NCBI GenBank assembly: GCA_031272405.1
Contig: JAISTW010000061.1
Location: 1-34,171, forward strand
Direction of reading: 5' to 3'
Length of the DNA stretch: 34,171 nt
DNA from: Desulfovibrio sp.
Lineage (GTDB): Bacteria; Desulfobacterota; Desulfovibrionia; Desulfovibrionales; Desulfovibrionaceae
The position numbers and the translations under genes were made by a program. Of the stretch, positions 7,805 through 16,073 are shown piece by piece (the stretch's first letter is position 1; each line of letters opens with the position of its first letter). The notes under the pieces were generated by a model. That model had not been told where the DNA came from. It searched no databases and saw only the letters and a program-made list of their open reading frames with translations.

Positions 7805-8530
7805 ATGTTCCGCAACATGTCCCGCAACGCGCGATTTTATATTTTGCCCTGCCTGCTCTGTCTGGCGCTCTGCGCCTGCGCCGGAAAGCCGAATACCGGT
7901 CGCGCCGACTACGTTGACGCGGTGGAACTCAAGCTGAAATGCCGCGAGTTGGCGGATCAAATGCTCGCGACCATGCCCAACGACGCCCTGCAGGGCTTTG
8001 TCGCCATGCCGGTCGCCTTTGTGGATCAAAACAATTCCTCGCGCAGTTCCCCTCTGGGCAGGCTGATTGCCGAATCCCTTTTTTATGAATTCAACCAGCG
8101 GGGTTTTCCCACGCGGGAATACCGTCTGTCAGGCGCCATTTCCGTGACGGGCGGCAGAGATGATCTGGCCCTCGTCTCCAACCAGATTGTCCCGACCCAG
8201 GGACAAAAATGGGCCGCTCTGATTGTCGGAACCTATTATGTGGAAAAAAACGCCACATTTGTCAATGCGCGGCTGGTGCGCGCCAGTGACGGGCTGGTCT
8301 TGCGCACCGGCCAGCTTGTGCTTGTCAACACGCCCGTTGTGGCCAGAATGGGAAAACCCGATGCTCCGGTCTCTTCAGGTTCATCCGCCGCGGGGCCGCT
8401 GGTCACGCAGAATTCCAAAAACGCCGGAAAAGCGACGAAACAGACCGAGACCGGGGGCCTGTATGCGCCCCTTTACACGCCGGCGGACATGATCTCAACG
8501 GGAAAACTGCGAATCATTCAGGGACGCTGA
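7805..8530 (+). CDS. FlgO-like outer-membrane lipoprotein
   Basis: The 241-residue product begins with a signal peptide ending in LALCACAG, so Cys25 (or Cys23) is probably lipidated and the protein anchored in the outer membrane. Residues about 45-185 resemble the FlgO domain. They include SSRSSPLGRLIAESLFYEFNQRG and later AALIVGTYYVEKNATFVNARLVRASDG. FlgO in Vibrio is an outer-membrane protein needed for normal flagella and motility. A sigma-28 promoter stands directly upstream, which fits that role. The protein is first of three closely packed exported proteins. The lipobox is not canonical, so the exact lipidated Cys is uncertain. The family assignment is by recognition, not search. Confidence 0.8.
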   Translation: MFRNMSRNARFYILPCLLCLALCACAGKPNTGRADYVDAVELKLKCRELADQMLATMPNDALQGFVAMPVAFVDQNNSSRSSPLGRLIAESLFYEFNQRGFPTREYRLSGAISVTGGRDDLALVSNQIVPTQGQKWAALIVGTYYVEKNATFVNARLVRASDGLVLRTGQLVLVNTPVVARMGKPDAPVSSGSSAAGPLVTQNSKNAGKATKQTETGGLYAPLYTPADMISTGKLRIIQGR

Positions 8531-8533
8531 ACC

Positions 8534-8836
8534 ATGAAGCCGCTTTTTGTAAAAATGACCCTCATCGTTGCGCTGTCCCTGTTTGTTCCCATTGCGGGCG
8601 GCAGTTTTGTTTCCACGCCTCTTGCGGGAGAAAGCCGGCTCCCGCCGCTCATTGACGGCCCCGACATCAGCGAGGCCTTTCTGGAACAGGCCCGTGAATA
8701 CCGGGACGCGGGACGTTATGAGCTGGCGCGCCAGGCCTATGCCCAGGCCCTTTCAACCTGCCGCTCCAATGAAAGACTGGCCGTCATCAGGTATGAAATG
8801 GGCGGGGTGGAACTGTTGTTGAGAACGATGCGTTAG
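8534..8836 (+). CDS. Small exported protein with a TPR-like helical pair
   Basis: This 100-residue protein has an N-terminal signal sequence (about 1-31). A C-terminal helical pair containing EQAREYRDAGRYELARQAYAQAL looks like a single tetratricopeptide unit. It starts four bases after the upstream FlgO-like stop, with AGGGA overlapping that gene's end. It probably shares the sigma-28 transcript. I do not recognise a named family. A periplasmic or envelope partner of the two FlgO-like proteins is the natural guess. Confidence 0.7.
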   Translation: MKPLFVKMTLIVALSLFVPIAGGSFVSTPLAGESRLPPLIDGPDISEAFLEQAREYRDAGRYELARQAYAQALSTCRSNERLAVIRYEMGGVELLLRTMR

Positions 8837-8846
8837 GATGGACGCC

Positions 8847-9464
8847 ATGAACAGATTTTTTTTCATCATTGTTCTGCTTCTGTCCGTCCTGCTCTTTCCT
8901 TTGGCGGCGGCGGGCTTTTTTGAAACCGGGACTGTCCCTGTGGCGGGGGCCAAAATAGCCGACGAAATTGATTCGCAGTTGATGATGCGCTATGCCGGCA
9001 AAAATCCGGACATGAAAAAACGCGACCGTGAAGCCTTGGCCCGGGCGCGCATCACAATCATGAGCACTACCGCCGTCAACCTCAACAATCTTGAAGAAAC
9101 ATCGCCCCTAGGCCGACAGATAACGGAAGAAGTCTGCCGCAACCTTATTGACGACGGGTACCGTTTCACCGAATTGCGTCAGGGGAAATACATACGCGTC
9201 AACAAGTCCGGCGAATTTTTCCTCACGCGGGACGTCAAGAAACTCGTGAGGACAACAGCCTACGCCCAGGCCATACTGGCCGGCACATACGTCGTCAGTC
9301 CGGAACAGGTGCGCATCAGCATGAAGCTCATCCACATCAACACCGGCGAAGTGCTGGCTATGGGCAACGCCACAGTCCCCATCACAGACGACCTCGTGCC
9401 CCTGCTGGAAGACGTGAAACCGGGCAGCGGCAAGACGCCGTCCGTGCGCACGCGTCTCAAATAA
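8847..9464 (+). CDS. Second FlgO-domain exported protein
   Basis: The 205 residues begin with a strongly hydrophobic signal segment (about 3-22, RFFFIIVLLLSVLLFPLA) without a lipobox. The region about 60-185 matches the FlgO pattern: NLEETSPLGRQITEEVCRNLIDDGY, then YAQAILAGTYVVSPEQVRISMKLIHINTGEVL. It is thus a divergent paralogue of the lipoprotein at 7805-8530. The ATG at 8847 has AGGA eight bases upstream. An in-frame ATG at 8838 lacks one. It closes the three-gene group, and no terminator is evident before ychF. Confidence 0.75.
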   Translation: MNRFFFIIVLLLSVLLFPLAAAGFFETGTVPVAGAKIADEIDSQLMMRYAGKNPDMKKRDREALARARITIMSTTAVNLNNLEETSPLGRQITEEVCRNLIDDGYRFTELRQGKYIRVNKSGEFFLTRDVKKLVRTTAYAQAILAGTYVVSPEQVRISMKLIHINTGEVLAMGNATVPITDDLVPLLEDVKPGSGKTPSVRTRLK

Positions 9465-9553
9465 TTTTCCGCCGCGCAATTTTTCTTGCCATTTTGAGAA
9501 CATGTGTTTACAAATCTGTCTACACTGTTCAGCATTTTTTCATCTGGGGCTTT

Positions 9554-10654
9554 ATGTCGCTCAGCATCGGCATCGTCGGTTTGCCCAATGTGGGCAAATC
9601 CACGCTTTTCAACGCGCTGACCAAGGCGCAGAACGCTCAGGCCGCCAATTATCCGTTCTGCACCATCGAGCCCAACAAGGCGGCGGTGGCTGTGCCGGAC
9701 GAGCGCGTGCTGGCCCTCTCGGCAAAAGTTTCCCCCAAAAAGACCATCTTTGCCGGCGTTGACTTTATCGACATAGCGGGCCTGGTGCGCGGGGCGAGCA
9801 AAGGGGAAGGGCTCGGCAACCAGTTTTTGGCCAACATTCGCGAATGCGCCGTCATTGCGCATGTGGTGCGCGCCTTTGAGGACGACAACATCGCGCACGT
9901 GGACGGCGGCGTTAACCCTTCGCGCGATGTTGACGCCGTCGAAACGGAATTGTTGCTGGCGGACATGCAGAGCGTTGAAAAGCGTCTGGAAAGACTCCGC
10001 AAGACGGCCAAGGGCGTCAAAGACGCCAAAACCGCGACCGACCATGCGGAAAGCCTGCTCGGCTGGCTGGATGGCGGAAAACCAGCCGCGTCCTTTATTT
10101 TGCCCGACAATGAACTTTTTTTGAACTGCTGGCGCGAGATGGGCCTGCTCACAGCAAAGCCGGTCATCTACTGCGCCAATGTGGATGAAGCCTCCCTGCC
10201 CGACGGCAACGCCCACTCGGCGGCACTGGAACAAATCGCCGCGCGGAGCAAGGCCGGCTTTACCCTTGTCTGCGCAAAACTTGAAGAAGAACTTCAAGGA
10301 TTGCCGGAAGACGAACAAAGGGAACTGCTGGCTTCCTACGGCATTGAGAAAAGCGGTCTTTCCCGCGTCATCAGGGCGGGATACGACACGCTGGGCCTGT
10401 GCAGCTATTTTACGGCCGGCCCGGACGAAGTGCGCGCCTGGACGATTCGCAGGGGCTGGAAAGCCCCCCAGGCCGCCGGGGTCATTCATACCGACTTCGA
10501 ACGCGGCTTCATCCGCGCCGAAGTCATCTCCTACGCCGATTACATGAGCCACGCCAATGAGGCCGCCTGCCGCGCGGCCGGCGCGTTGCGCACGGAAGGC
10601 AAGGACTATGTCGTGCAGGACGGCGACGTCATGCGCTTTCTGTTCAACGTCTGA
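9554..10654 (+). CDS. ychF: Ribosome-binding ATPase YchF
   Basis: YchF is a universally conserved OBG-family P-loop ATPase that binds ribosomes. The 366 residues match the family length. The P-loop GLPNVGKST is at the N terminus, DIAGLVRGASKGEGLGN forms the G3/switch region, and the G4 motif reads NVDE rather than NKxD, the change that gives YchF its ATP preference. A helical coiled-coil insertion (about 125-190) and a C-terminal TGS domain follow. The ATG at 9554 is preceded by GGGG and gives the standard MSLSIGIVGLPNVGKS start. The gene converges on pgm, with three bases between stop codons. Confidence 0.96.
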   Translation: MSLSIGIVGLPNVGKSTLFNALTKAQNAQAANYPFCTIEPNKAAVAVPDERVLALSAKVSPKKTIFAGVDFIDIAGLVRGASKGEGLGNQFLANIRECAVIAHVVRAFEDDNIAHVDGGVNPSRDVDAVETELLLADMQSVEKRLERLRKTAKGVKDAKTATDHAESLLGWLDGGKPAASFILPDNELFLNCWREMGLLTAKPVIYCANVDEASLPDGNAHSAALEQIAARSKAGFTLVCAKLEEELQGLPEDEQRELLASYGIEKSGLSRVIRAGYDTLGLCSYFTAGPDEVRAWTIRRGWKAPQAAGVIHTDFERGFIRAEVISYADYMSHANEAACRAAGALRTEGKDYVVQDGDVMRFLFNV

Positions 10655-10657
10655 ACT

Positions 10658-12301
10658 TCAGCGTTTCAGCAGTTCTTCCAGAAAATTGAGCGCGTCGCGC
10701 TGCAGGGCCGCAAGGTGTTCCTGCCCGCAAAAACTCTCCGTGTACACTTTGCACACGGCCTCCGTCCCCGAGGGACGCACGGCGAACCAGCCGTCGTCGC
10801 TGGTTATTTTCACGCCGCCGATAGGGGCCTGGTTGGCCGGCGCGCGCGTCAGAACATGCGTTACCGGAGCGCCGGCCAGAGTTCTCGGGACTGCTCCGTC
10901 GTCGGAAATGGAACTCAATACACTCCGGATATGGTCGTCGGCTGGCGCGTCAAGACGTTGATACAGCGGCTCGCCAAGCTCTTCGGTCAGTTTTTTGTAG
11001 ATGTCGCCTGGCGAACGCTGTTCCCTGGCCATAATTTCAGCGGCCAGAAGGCAGAGCAACGGGCCGTCCTTGTCCGTGCTCCAGGGGCTGCCGTCAAAAC
11101 AGAGGAACGAGGCTCCGGCGCTCTCCTCACAGGCGAAACCGCAGCGACCGGAATGCAGATACGCCACGAACCACTTGAACCCGACAGGCACTTCCAGCAC
11201 AGGGCGCGAAAGGGCCTGCCCCACCCTGTCCAGCATCGCGCTTGTGACCAGCGTTTTTCCGATGCCGCAATCGGCCGGCCAGTTCTTTCTCGTCCGGAAC
11301 AGATACCAGGCCGCGACGCTCAGGTAATGGTTGGGATTCATGAGCTCCCTGCCCGTGACGATGCCGTGGCGGTCGGCGTCCGGATCGCAGGCGAAGGCGA
11401 GGTCGAAATTTCCCCGCATCTCCAGCAGGCGATTCATGGCGTAGGGGGAGGAACAATCCATGCGGATTTTGCCGTCCTTGTCGCAGGGGACGAAGCGGAA
11501 AGTCGGATCCACCGTACTGTTGACTATGGAAAGGTTCAGGCGTTCGGTTTCGGCCAAACGCTCCCACAGCGGCAGACTGGAGCCGCCCAGCGGGTCAACG
11601 CCGAGTTTCAGGCCGGAACGGGCGATAAGGTCTATATCAAGCGCCTTGCGCAAATCATCCACATATGCGCCGATGAAATCATAGTCACGCACCAGGGAGG
11701 AATGAAGGGCCTCGGGCAGGGTCTTGAACCTGACCTTGCGATTGCCGTTTTCCAGATGCCCGTTGGCGGCGGATTCTATCCACTGGGTCGCCTCTGTTTC
11801 CGCCGGACCTCCGTGGGGAGGATTGTATTTGAAACCGCCGTCGCCGGGGGGATTGTGCGAAGGAGTGATGACGATGCCGTCAGCCGGGCATTCCGGATTT
11901 TTCCTGTTCCAGGTCAAAATCGCGTGGGAAACGGCCGGCGTGGGGGTATAGGCGTTGTCCCTGGCGGTGTGAATGGTCACGTCGTTGGCGGTCAGCACTT
12001 CCAGAGCGCTGCGAAACGCGGCCTCGGAGAGCGCGTGCGTGTCTCTCCCGATGAAAAGCGGACCAACGATGTTTTTTGCCGCGCGATAGTCGCAAACAGC
12101 TTGGGTGACGGCGTATACATGCTCCTCGTTGAATGTTTTCGCCTTTGAGGAGCCCCTGTGGCCGGAAGTGCCGAAAGCCACTCTCTGGGAGGGCATTTCG
12201 GGATTGGGAAATTCCGTGTAATAGGCGCACATCAGTTCGGGAATGTTTTCCAGTGATTCCACGGCGGGAAGTTTGCCGGCCTGCGGATGAACTACGGACA
12301 T
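10658..12301 (-). CDS. pgm: Phosphoglucomutase (alpha-D-glucose phosphate-specific)
   Basis: Pgm interconverts glucose 1-phosphate and glucose 6-phosphate, linking glycolysis with glycogen and nucleotide-sugar synthesis. The 547 residues match the E. coli-type enzyme. TPSHNPPGDGG holds the phosphorylated serine, DPDADRHG binds magnesium, CEESAG is the sugar-binding loop and RPSGTE the phosphate-binding loop, in the order of the four domains. The ATG at 12301 is preceded by AAGGGGG. A terminator for degP separates it from the upstream genes on the same strand, so it probably has its own promoter in the short gap or depends on read-through. Confidence 0.96.
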   Translation of the reverse strand: MSVVHPQAGKLPAVESLENIPELMCAYYTEFPNPEMPSQRVAFGTSGHRGSSKAKTFNEEHVYAVTQAVCDYRAAKNIVGPLFIGRDTHALSEAAFRSALEVLTANDVTIHTARDNAYTPTPAVSHAILTWNRKNPECPADGIVITPSHNPPGDGGFKYNPPHGGPAETEATQWIESAANGHLENGNRKVRFKTLPEALHSSLVRDYDFIGAYVDDLRKALDIDLIARSGLKLGVDPLGGSSLPLWERLAETERLNLSIVNSTVDPTFRFVPCDKDGKIRMDCSSPYAMNRLLEMRGNFDLAFACDPDADRHGIVTGRELMNPNHYLSVAAWYLFRTRKNWPADCGIGKTLVTSAMLDRVGQALSRPVLEVPVGFKWFVAYLHSGRCGFACEESAGASFLCFDGSPWSTDKDGPLLCLLAAEIMAREQRSPGDIYKKLTEELGEPLYQRLDAPADDHIRSVLSSISDDGAVPRTLAGAPVTHVLTRAPANQAPIGGVKITSDDGWFAVRPSGTEAVCKVYTESFCGQEHLAALQRDALNFLEELLKR

Positions 12302-12318
12302 ACACTGCCCCCTTGTCG

Positions 12319-12363
12319 TAAAAAATGAGCGCCGGGCCGATGCTCACGCGCCGACCCGGCGCT
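12319..12363 (-). terminator. Rho-independent terminator of degP
   Basis: On the minus strand AGCGCCGGG (12363-12355) pairs with CCCGGCGCT (12336-12328). CATTTTTT follows immediately. It lies seven bases beyond the degP stop and ends the cpoB-dprA-xerC-degP series. Confidence 0.85.
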
Positions 12364-12369
12364 GGCGCG

Positions 12370-13797
12370 TTATCTTTCCAAAGGCACCGTGCGGAAGAAA
12401 ACATCGTCACGGCGCGCCAGCTGCAGCATGACGGCGCCGCGCTTGACGCCTTCCTCCTTGACGATGCGCGAGAGCTCTTCCACGCTGTTCACGGACTTCA
12501 GATTCGCTTTCAGAATGACGTCGCCGGGGCGTATGTCCACCTGGGCGGCGGGTTTGTCAGGGGCGACATCCACAACCATGAGCCCCTCGTTTTTGTTGAT
12601 TTTCATATCCCGACGCTCTTCCATTTTCAACGGGCGCACCGAGAGTCCAAGCAATCCCTCGTCCATGCGGTTTTTGTCCTTGGGCGCTTGCGCGGCCGCC
12701 GCCGGTTTGCGCTCGCCCAGGGTGACTTTCACCTCTACGGAACCGCCGTCGCGCCACAGCGTCAGGGCCGTGACGCTGCCGGGAATTTTGTCGGCTATGG
12801 CGCGTATCAAAGCCGAAGAATTTTCAATCGGCTTGCCGTCCACCGCCGTTATCACATCGCCGTCCCTGACCCCGGCCGCGGCCGCGGGTTCGTTTTCCAT
12901 GACGTGTTCAACCAGAGCGCCGCCGGCCGATTTCATGCCGAGGGCCTTGGCCGTATTTTCGTCCACATCCTGGATGCCCACGCCCAGCCAGCCTCGACTC
13001 ATCTTTTTGCCGCTCTTGATCTGAGTTATGATCTTGGAGGCCATATTGCTGGGAATGGCAAAGCCGATTCCCTGCCCGCTGGCGATGATGGCGGTATTGA
13101 TGCCGACGACCTCGCCGTTGGTGTTCAGAAGCGGCCCGCCGCTGTTGCCGGGATTGATGGAGGCGTCGGTCTGGAGAAAATTGTCGAAGGGACCGGCATG
13201 GATATTGCGGCCTTTTGCCGACAGTATTCCGGCCGTAACCGTATTCTCAAGCCCGAAAGGATTGCCGATGGCCAGCAGCCATTCGCCGACTTTCAGGGCG
13301 TCGGAGTCGCCGAAACTCAGGTACGGCAGGGATTTTTTGGCCTCAAGTTTGAGCAGGGCCAAATCGGAATCTTCGTCGGAACCAACGAGTTTCGCGGAAA
13401 GAGTTTCCCCCTTGCCCGTTCCCGAATTCAGCGTGACGTGAATGGTGTCCGCGTTGGCGACCACATGGTTGTTGGTCACAATATAACCGTCTGCGGAAAT
13501 CAGAAAGCCCGAACCCAGGGATTTTTGTTTCTGCTGGGGGCGTTTGCCTTGCGGGCCCCTGTTGCCGAATTGCTCAAAAAATCTCTCGAAGCCGGGAGGC
13601 ATGTTCCGGAACATTTCGCCGAAGAAATCTTCCGGCCCCATGCTGTGCGTTTTGCGTTCCGTGCCGATGTTGACGACGGCGGCCCCGCATTGCTTGGCCA
13701 TCTCGCTGAAGTCGGGCAAATTGGCCGCGCCGGAAGCCCGCGGCGCCGCAAGCAGGGCCAGGCTCAGAACTGCGAGAAAAAACTTTTTTGCAGACAT
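12370..13797 (-). CDS. degP: DegP/HtrA-family periplasmic serine protease
   Basis: This is a periplasmic quality-control protease/chaperone that degrades misfolded envelope proteins. The 475 residues have a signal peptide (about 1-25), a trypsin-like domain with His111, Asp145 and Ser219 (GNSGGP), and two PDZ domains (about 280-370 and 395-475). The start at 13797 has GAGGAGGA at proper distance. The ATG six bases upstream is too close to it. The segment FFEQFGNRGPQGKRPQQKQ is the flexible LA-loop region typical of DegP/DegQ. The gene lies 34 bases after xerC and has its own terminator. Confidence 0.95.
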   Translation of the reverse strand: MSAKKFFLAVLSLALLAAPRASGAANLPDFSEMAKQCGAAVVNIGTERKTHSMGPEDFFGEMFRNMPPGFERFFEQFGNRGPQGKRPQQKQKSLGSGFLISADGYIVTNNHVVANADTIHVTLNSGTGKGETLSAKLVGSDEDSDLALLKLEAKKSLPYLSFGDSDALKVGEWLLAIGNPFGLENTVTAGILSAKGRNIHAGPFDNFLQTDASINPGNSGGPLLNTNGEVVGINTAIIASGQGIGFAIPSNMASKIITQIKSGKKMSRGWLGVGIQDVDENTAKALGMKSAGGALVEHVMENEPAAAAGVRDGDVITAVDGKPIENSSALIRAIADKIPGSVTALTLWRDGGSVEVKVTLGERKPAAAAQAPKDKNRMDEGLLGLSVRPLKMEERRDMKINKNEGLMVVDVAPDKPAAQVDIRPGDVILKANLKSVNSVEELSRIVKEEGVKRGAVMLQLARRDDVFFRTVPLER

Positions 13798-13831
13798 TAA
13801 CATATCCTCCTCATTGAATTGTCCTCCAATA

Positions 13832-14821
13832 TCACTTCGAACCATCGCTTTGCAGGCCGGATCTCGGATGCGCCTTGTCGTAGACCGTGACCAGGTGTTC
13901 CAGACTGACCTGGGTATAACGCTGTGTCGTCGTCAGGCGTTTGTGCCCCAGCAGCTCCTGGACGCTCCGCAGATCCGCGCCGGCGATCAACAGGTGCGTG
14001 GCGAAGGAATGTCTCAGGCTATGTGGCGAAATCGTGAAAGTCAAGCCCGCTCGACGGCACAATCCGCCGATGATCCTTGACGCCTCCCTGCGCTGGAGCC
14101 TTCCGCCGCGCGCGCCGACAAAAAAAGCCTGTTGCCGGACGTCCGCAAAATGTCCGCGAACCTCAAGCCAGGCGGACAATGCGGCCAACGATGCGTCGGA
14201 CAAGGGGGCCAACCGCTCGCGTCCCCCTTTGCCCTTTATGCGCAACACGTTGCCGCTGCCGGGAAAATCTTCCAGATTCAGGGCAAGGGCTTCGGAAATG
14301 CGCAAGCCGGAGCCATAAAGCAATTCCGCCAGAGCGAGATCGCGCGAACGCAGCCTTTCCGCCTTGCCGTCCGGGGCATCTCGGGGAGCGTGGACGTTCA
14401 GCAGAGCAAAGGTTTCATCCACATTCAAGGCGCGCGGATGCCGTCTGTCCTGGCGCGGATTGCGCACCTGCCGGGCGACGTTTTCCTTGAGCGCCCCGCT
14501 GTGCTGTAAAAACTTGAAAAAGGAGCGGATGGCCGCCAGTTTTCTGGCCATGCTGCTTTTTGCCCCGTTCAGGCGAAAAAGTTCGGCCAAAAAAGCCTGT
14601 ATGTCCTTGCGTCCGATATTTCGAAAATACGCGTCGGGCCTCTGCCTTTTTTCGACAAGAAAGGCCAGAAACTGCTCCAAATCGGAACGGTAGGCGTTTT
14701 GCGTCGCCACGGAGCAGTTTTTCTGAACCGCCAGCCAAACGAAAAATTTTTCCATCTCTTCATGGAGTATTTCGGGACGCTCCTGCCGTCCCGGGGAAAC
14801 ATCGGCGGGAGAGATGCTCAT
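13832..14821 (-). CDS. xerC: Tyrosine recombinase XerC
   Basis: XerC/XerD recombinases resolve chromosome dimers at dif. The 329 residues have an N-terminal SAM-like DNA-binding domain (about 20-110) and a catalytic domain with Arg174 (GSGLRISEAL), a Lys in KGKGGRERL, His267 and Arg270 (PHSLRHSFATHLL), His293 (LGHKRL) and nucleophile Tyr302 (TTTQRYTQV). All six catalytic positions are present. The ATG overlaps the dprA stop (ATGA). XerC rather than XerD is chosen from overall resemblance and the usual dprA or protease neighbours. The distinction is not certain. Confidence 0.9.
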   Translation of the reverse strand: MSISPADVSPGRQERPEILHEEMEKFFVWLAVQKNCSVATQNAYRSDLEQFLAFLVEKRQRPDAYFRNIGRKDIQAFLAELFRLNGAKSSMARKLAAIRSFFKFLQHSGALKENVARQVRNPRQDRRHPRALNVDETFALLNVHAPRDAPDGKAERLRSRDLALAELLYGSGLRISEALALNLEDFPGSGNVLRIKGKGGRERLAPLSDASLAALSAWLEVRGHFADVRQQAFFVGARGGRLQRREASRIIGGLCRRAGLTFTISPHSLRHSFATHLLIAGADLRSVQELLGHKRLTTTQRYTQVSLEHLVTVYDKAHPRSGLQSDGSK

Positions 14822-16032
14822 AACGCCCTGTATCGCGCGCCTGGAAGGCGTTTGATTTGTCCGGCCAATTCCAGGCTCACAAGCGTGGTTGAGAGACAGG
14901 CGGCCGTGATGTTCAGGGCGACGGCCAGAGCGTCGGCCTGCATGTCGCCGTTTCTGCGCAGACATTCCACAAGTTGTCGGGAGGCGGACAATTCGGGGGC
15001 GTTCACTGGAGACGCGGCTTCGGGGACAAGCGCTTCCTTTTTGCGCACGCCTTTGGCCGTATGCTTGTCCTCGCTTTTCGGCTTTTCAGGACCGAAGACC
15101 TCTGCGCTGACGCCGTATCCTCTGAGCTGATCCGCGAGATCCCGCAGTATGTCCTCCGCGCTGAAAACGGCGCGTGCCCCCTGACGGACAAGATCCTGAC
15201 AACCGATGCAGTGCGCGCTCAGAGCCGGCCCCGGCACGGCGAAGACATCACGATTCTGTTCAAGGGCCAAACGCGCCGTTATCAGACTGCCGGACCGACT
15301 CGCGGCCTCGACGACCAGCACCCCCAGCGCAAGCCCGCTGATGATGCGGTTGCGTATGGGGAAATGCGCGGCAAGAGGACTGGCGCCCGGGGGAAATTCG
15401 GAGAGCAGCAGGCCGTGTTTGCGCATCAAGGCGAACAGGGCTTCGTTTGCGCCGGGGTATACCTTGTCGATGCCCGTGCCCAGCACTCCGATGCTTTTGC
15501 CGGTTTGGCGCAGGGCGGACTCGTGAACCGCGGCGTCTATTCCCTGGGCCATTCCGGAAACGACGGCGATGCCGCAAGCGGCCAAGCGGGACGACATGTA
15601 GGCGGCGACGTCGCATCCGTGTCTGGTGGCGTGGCGCGAGCCGACTATGGCCACAACGGGCGAACGCAGGAGGGAAACATCGCCCAGACAGTACAAAAAC
15701 ACCGGCGCGTCCTGCAACTCTCTCAGGCGTTCCGGGTAGAAATTGGAAGTCCAGAGCAATATTCCGCAGTCAAGTTTTTGGGCCCGGTTCCACTCCTCCT
15801 GGGCGGTCGTCCGCCAGGATTCGTCCTCCACGGCCTTTATCTGCCGCTGCGAAAGGCCGGCCTGCACCCATGACCTCTTGTGCTGCAAGGCCTGAAAGGA
15901 AGAGCCGAATTTTTTCAGCAGTCGGGCGCGGGAACGCGCGCCCAGCCATTTGCTGTGCCGCAGGGCCAGAGAAGCCCAGAATTCCTTGCGGGCCTCCTCG
16001 TCCATGCCGGCCCAACCAGACATGTCATCCAT
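14818..16032 (-). CDS. dprA: DNA-processing protein DprA
   Basis: DprA binds incoming single-stranded DNA during transformation and loads RecA. It is also found in many bacteria not known to be competent. The 404 residues hold an N-terminal SAM-like region (about 15-85), the Rossmann-fold DprA domain (about 95-315) with VAIVGSRHATRHG, VSGMAQGIDAAVH, GTGIDKVYPGAN and SGLALGVLVVEA, and a C-terminal winged-helix domain (about 335-404). The start is the first ATG of the frame. A second ATG nine bases later is possible. It sits between cpoB (41 bases upstream) and xerC (overlapping). Confidence 0.94.
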   Translation of the reverse strand: MDDMSGWAGMDEEARKEFWASLALRHSKWLGARSRARLLKKFGSSFQALQHKRSWVQAGLSQRQIKAVEDESWRTTAQEEWNRAQKLDCGILLWTSNFYPERLRELQDAPVFLYCLGDVSLLRSPVVAIVGSRHATRHGCDVAAYMSSRLAACGIAVVSGMAQGIDAAVHESALRQTGKSIGVLGTGIDKVYPGANEALFALMRKHGLLLSEFPPGASPLAAHFPIRNRIISGLALGVLVVEAASRSGSLITARLALEQNRDVFAVPGPALSAHCIGCQDLVRQGARAVFSAEDILRDLADQLRGYGVSAEVFGPEKPKSEDKHTAKGVRKKEALVPEAASPVNAPELSASRQLVECLRRNGDMQADALAVALNITAACLSTTLVSLELAGQIKRLPGARYRAL

Positions 16033-16073
16033 CGGCGCGCTTCACAATGTGAAAATGCCCTTTCACCGGCGCG

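Noticed and set aside
7589-8029. N-terminal extension of ispG
   Set aside because: The frame is open but crosses the sigma-28 promoter and the start of the FlgO-like gene. GGGAGG lies directly upstream of the ATG at 7588, which gives the usual IspG length.
9465-9553. Promoter for ychF
   Set aside because: TTGAGA is present, but no convincing -10 box stands at the right spacing. ychF may be read from the upstream group or from a weaker promoter.
12325-13800. 491-codon plus-strand frame opposite degP
   Set aside because: The DegP reading has a complete catalytic triad and two PDZ domains on the other strand. The plus-strand frame is a codon-bias shadow.
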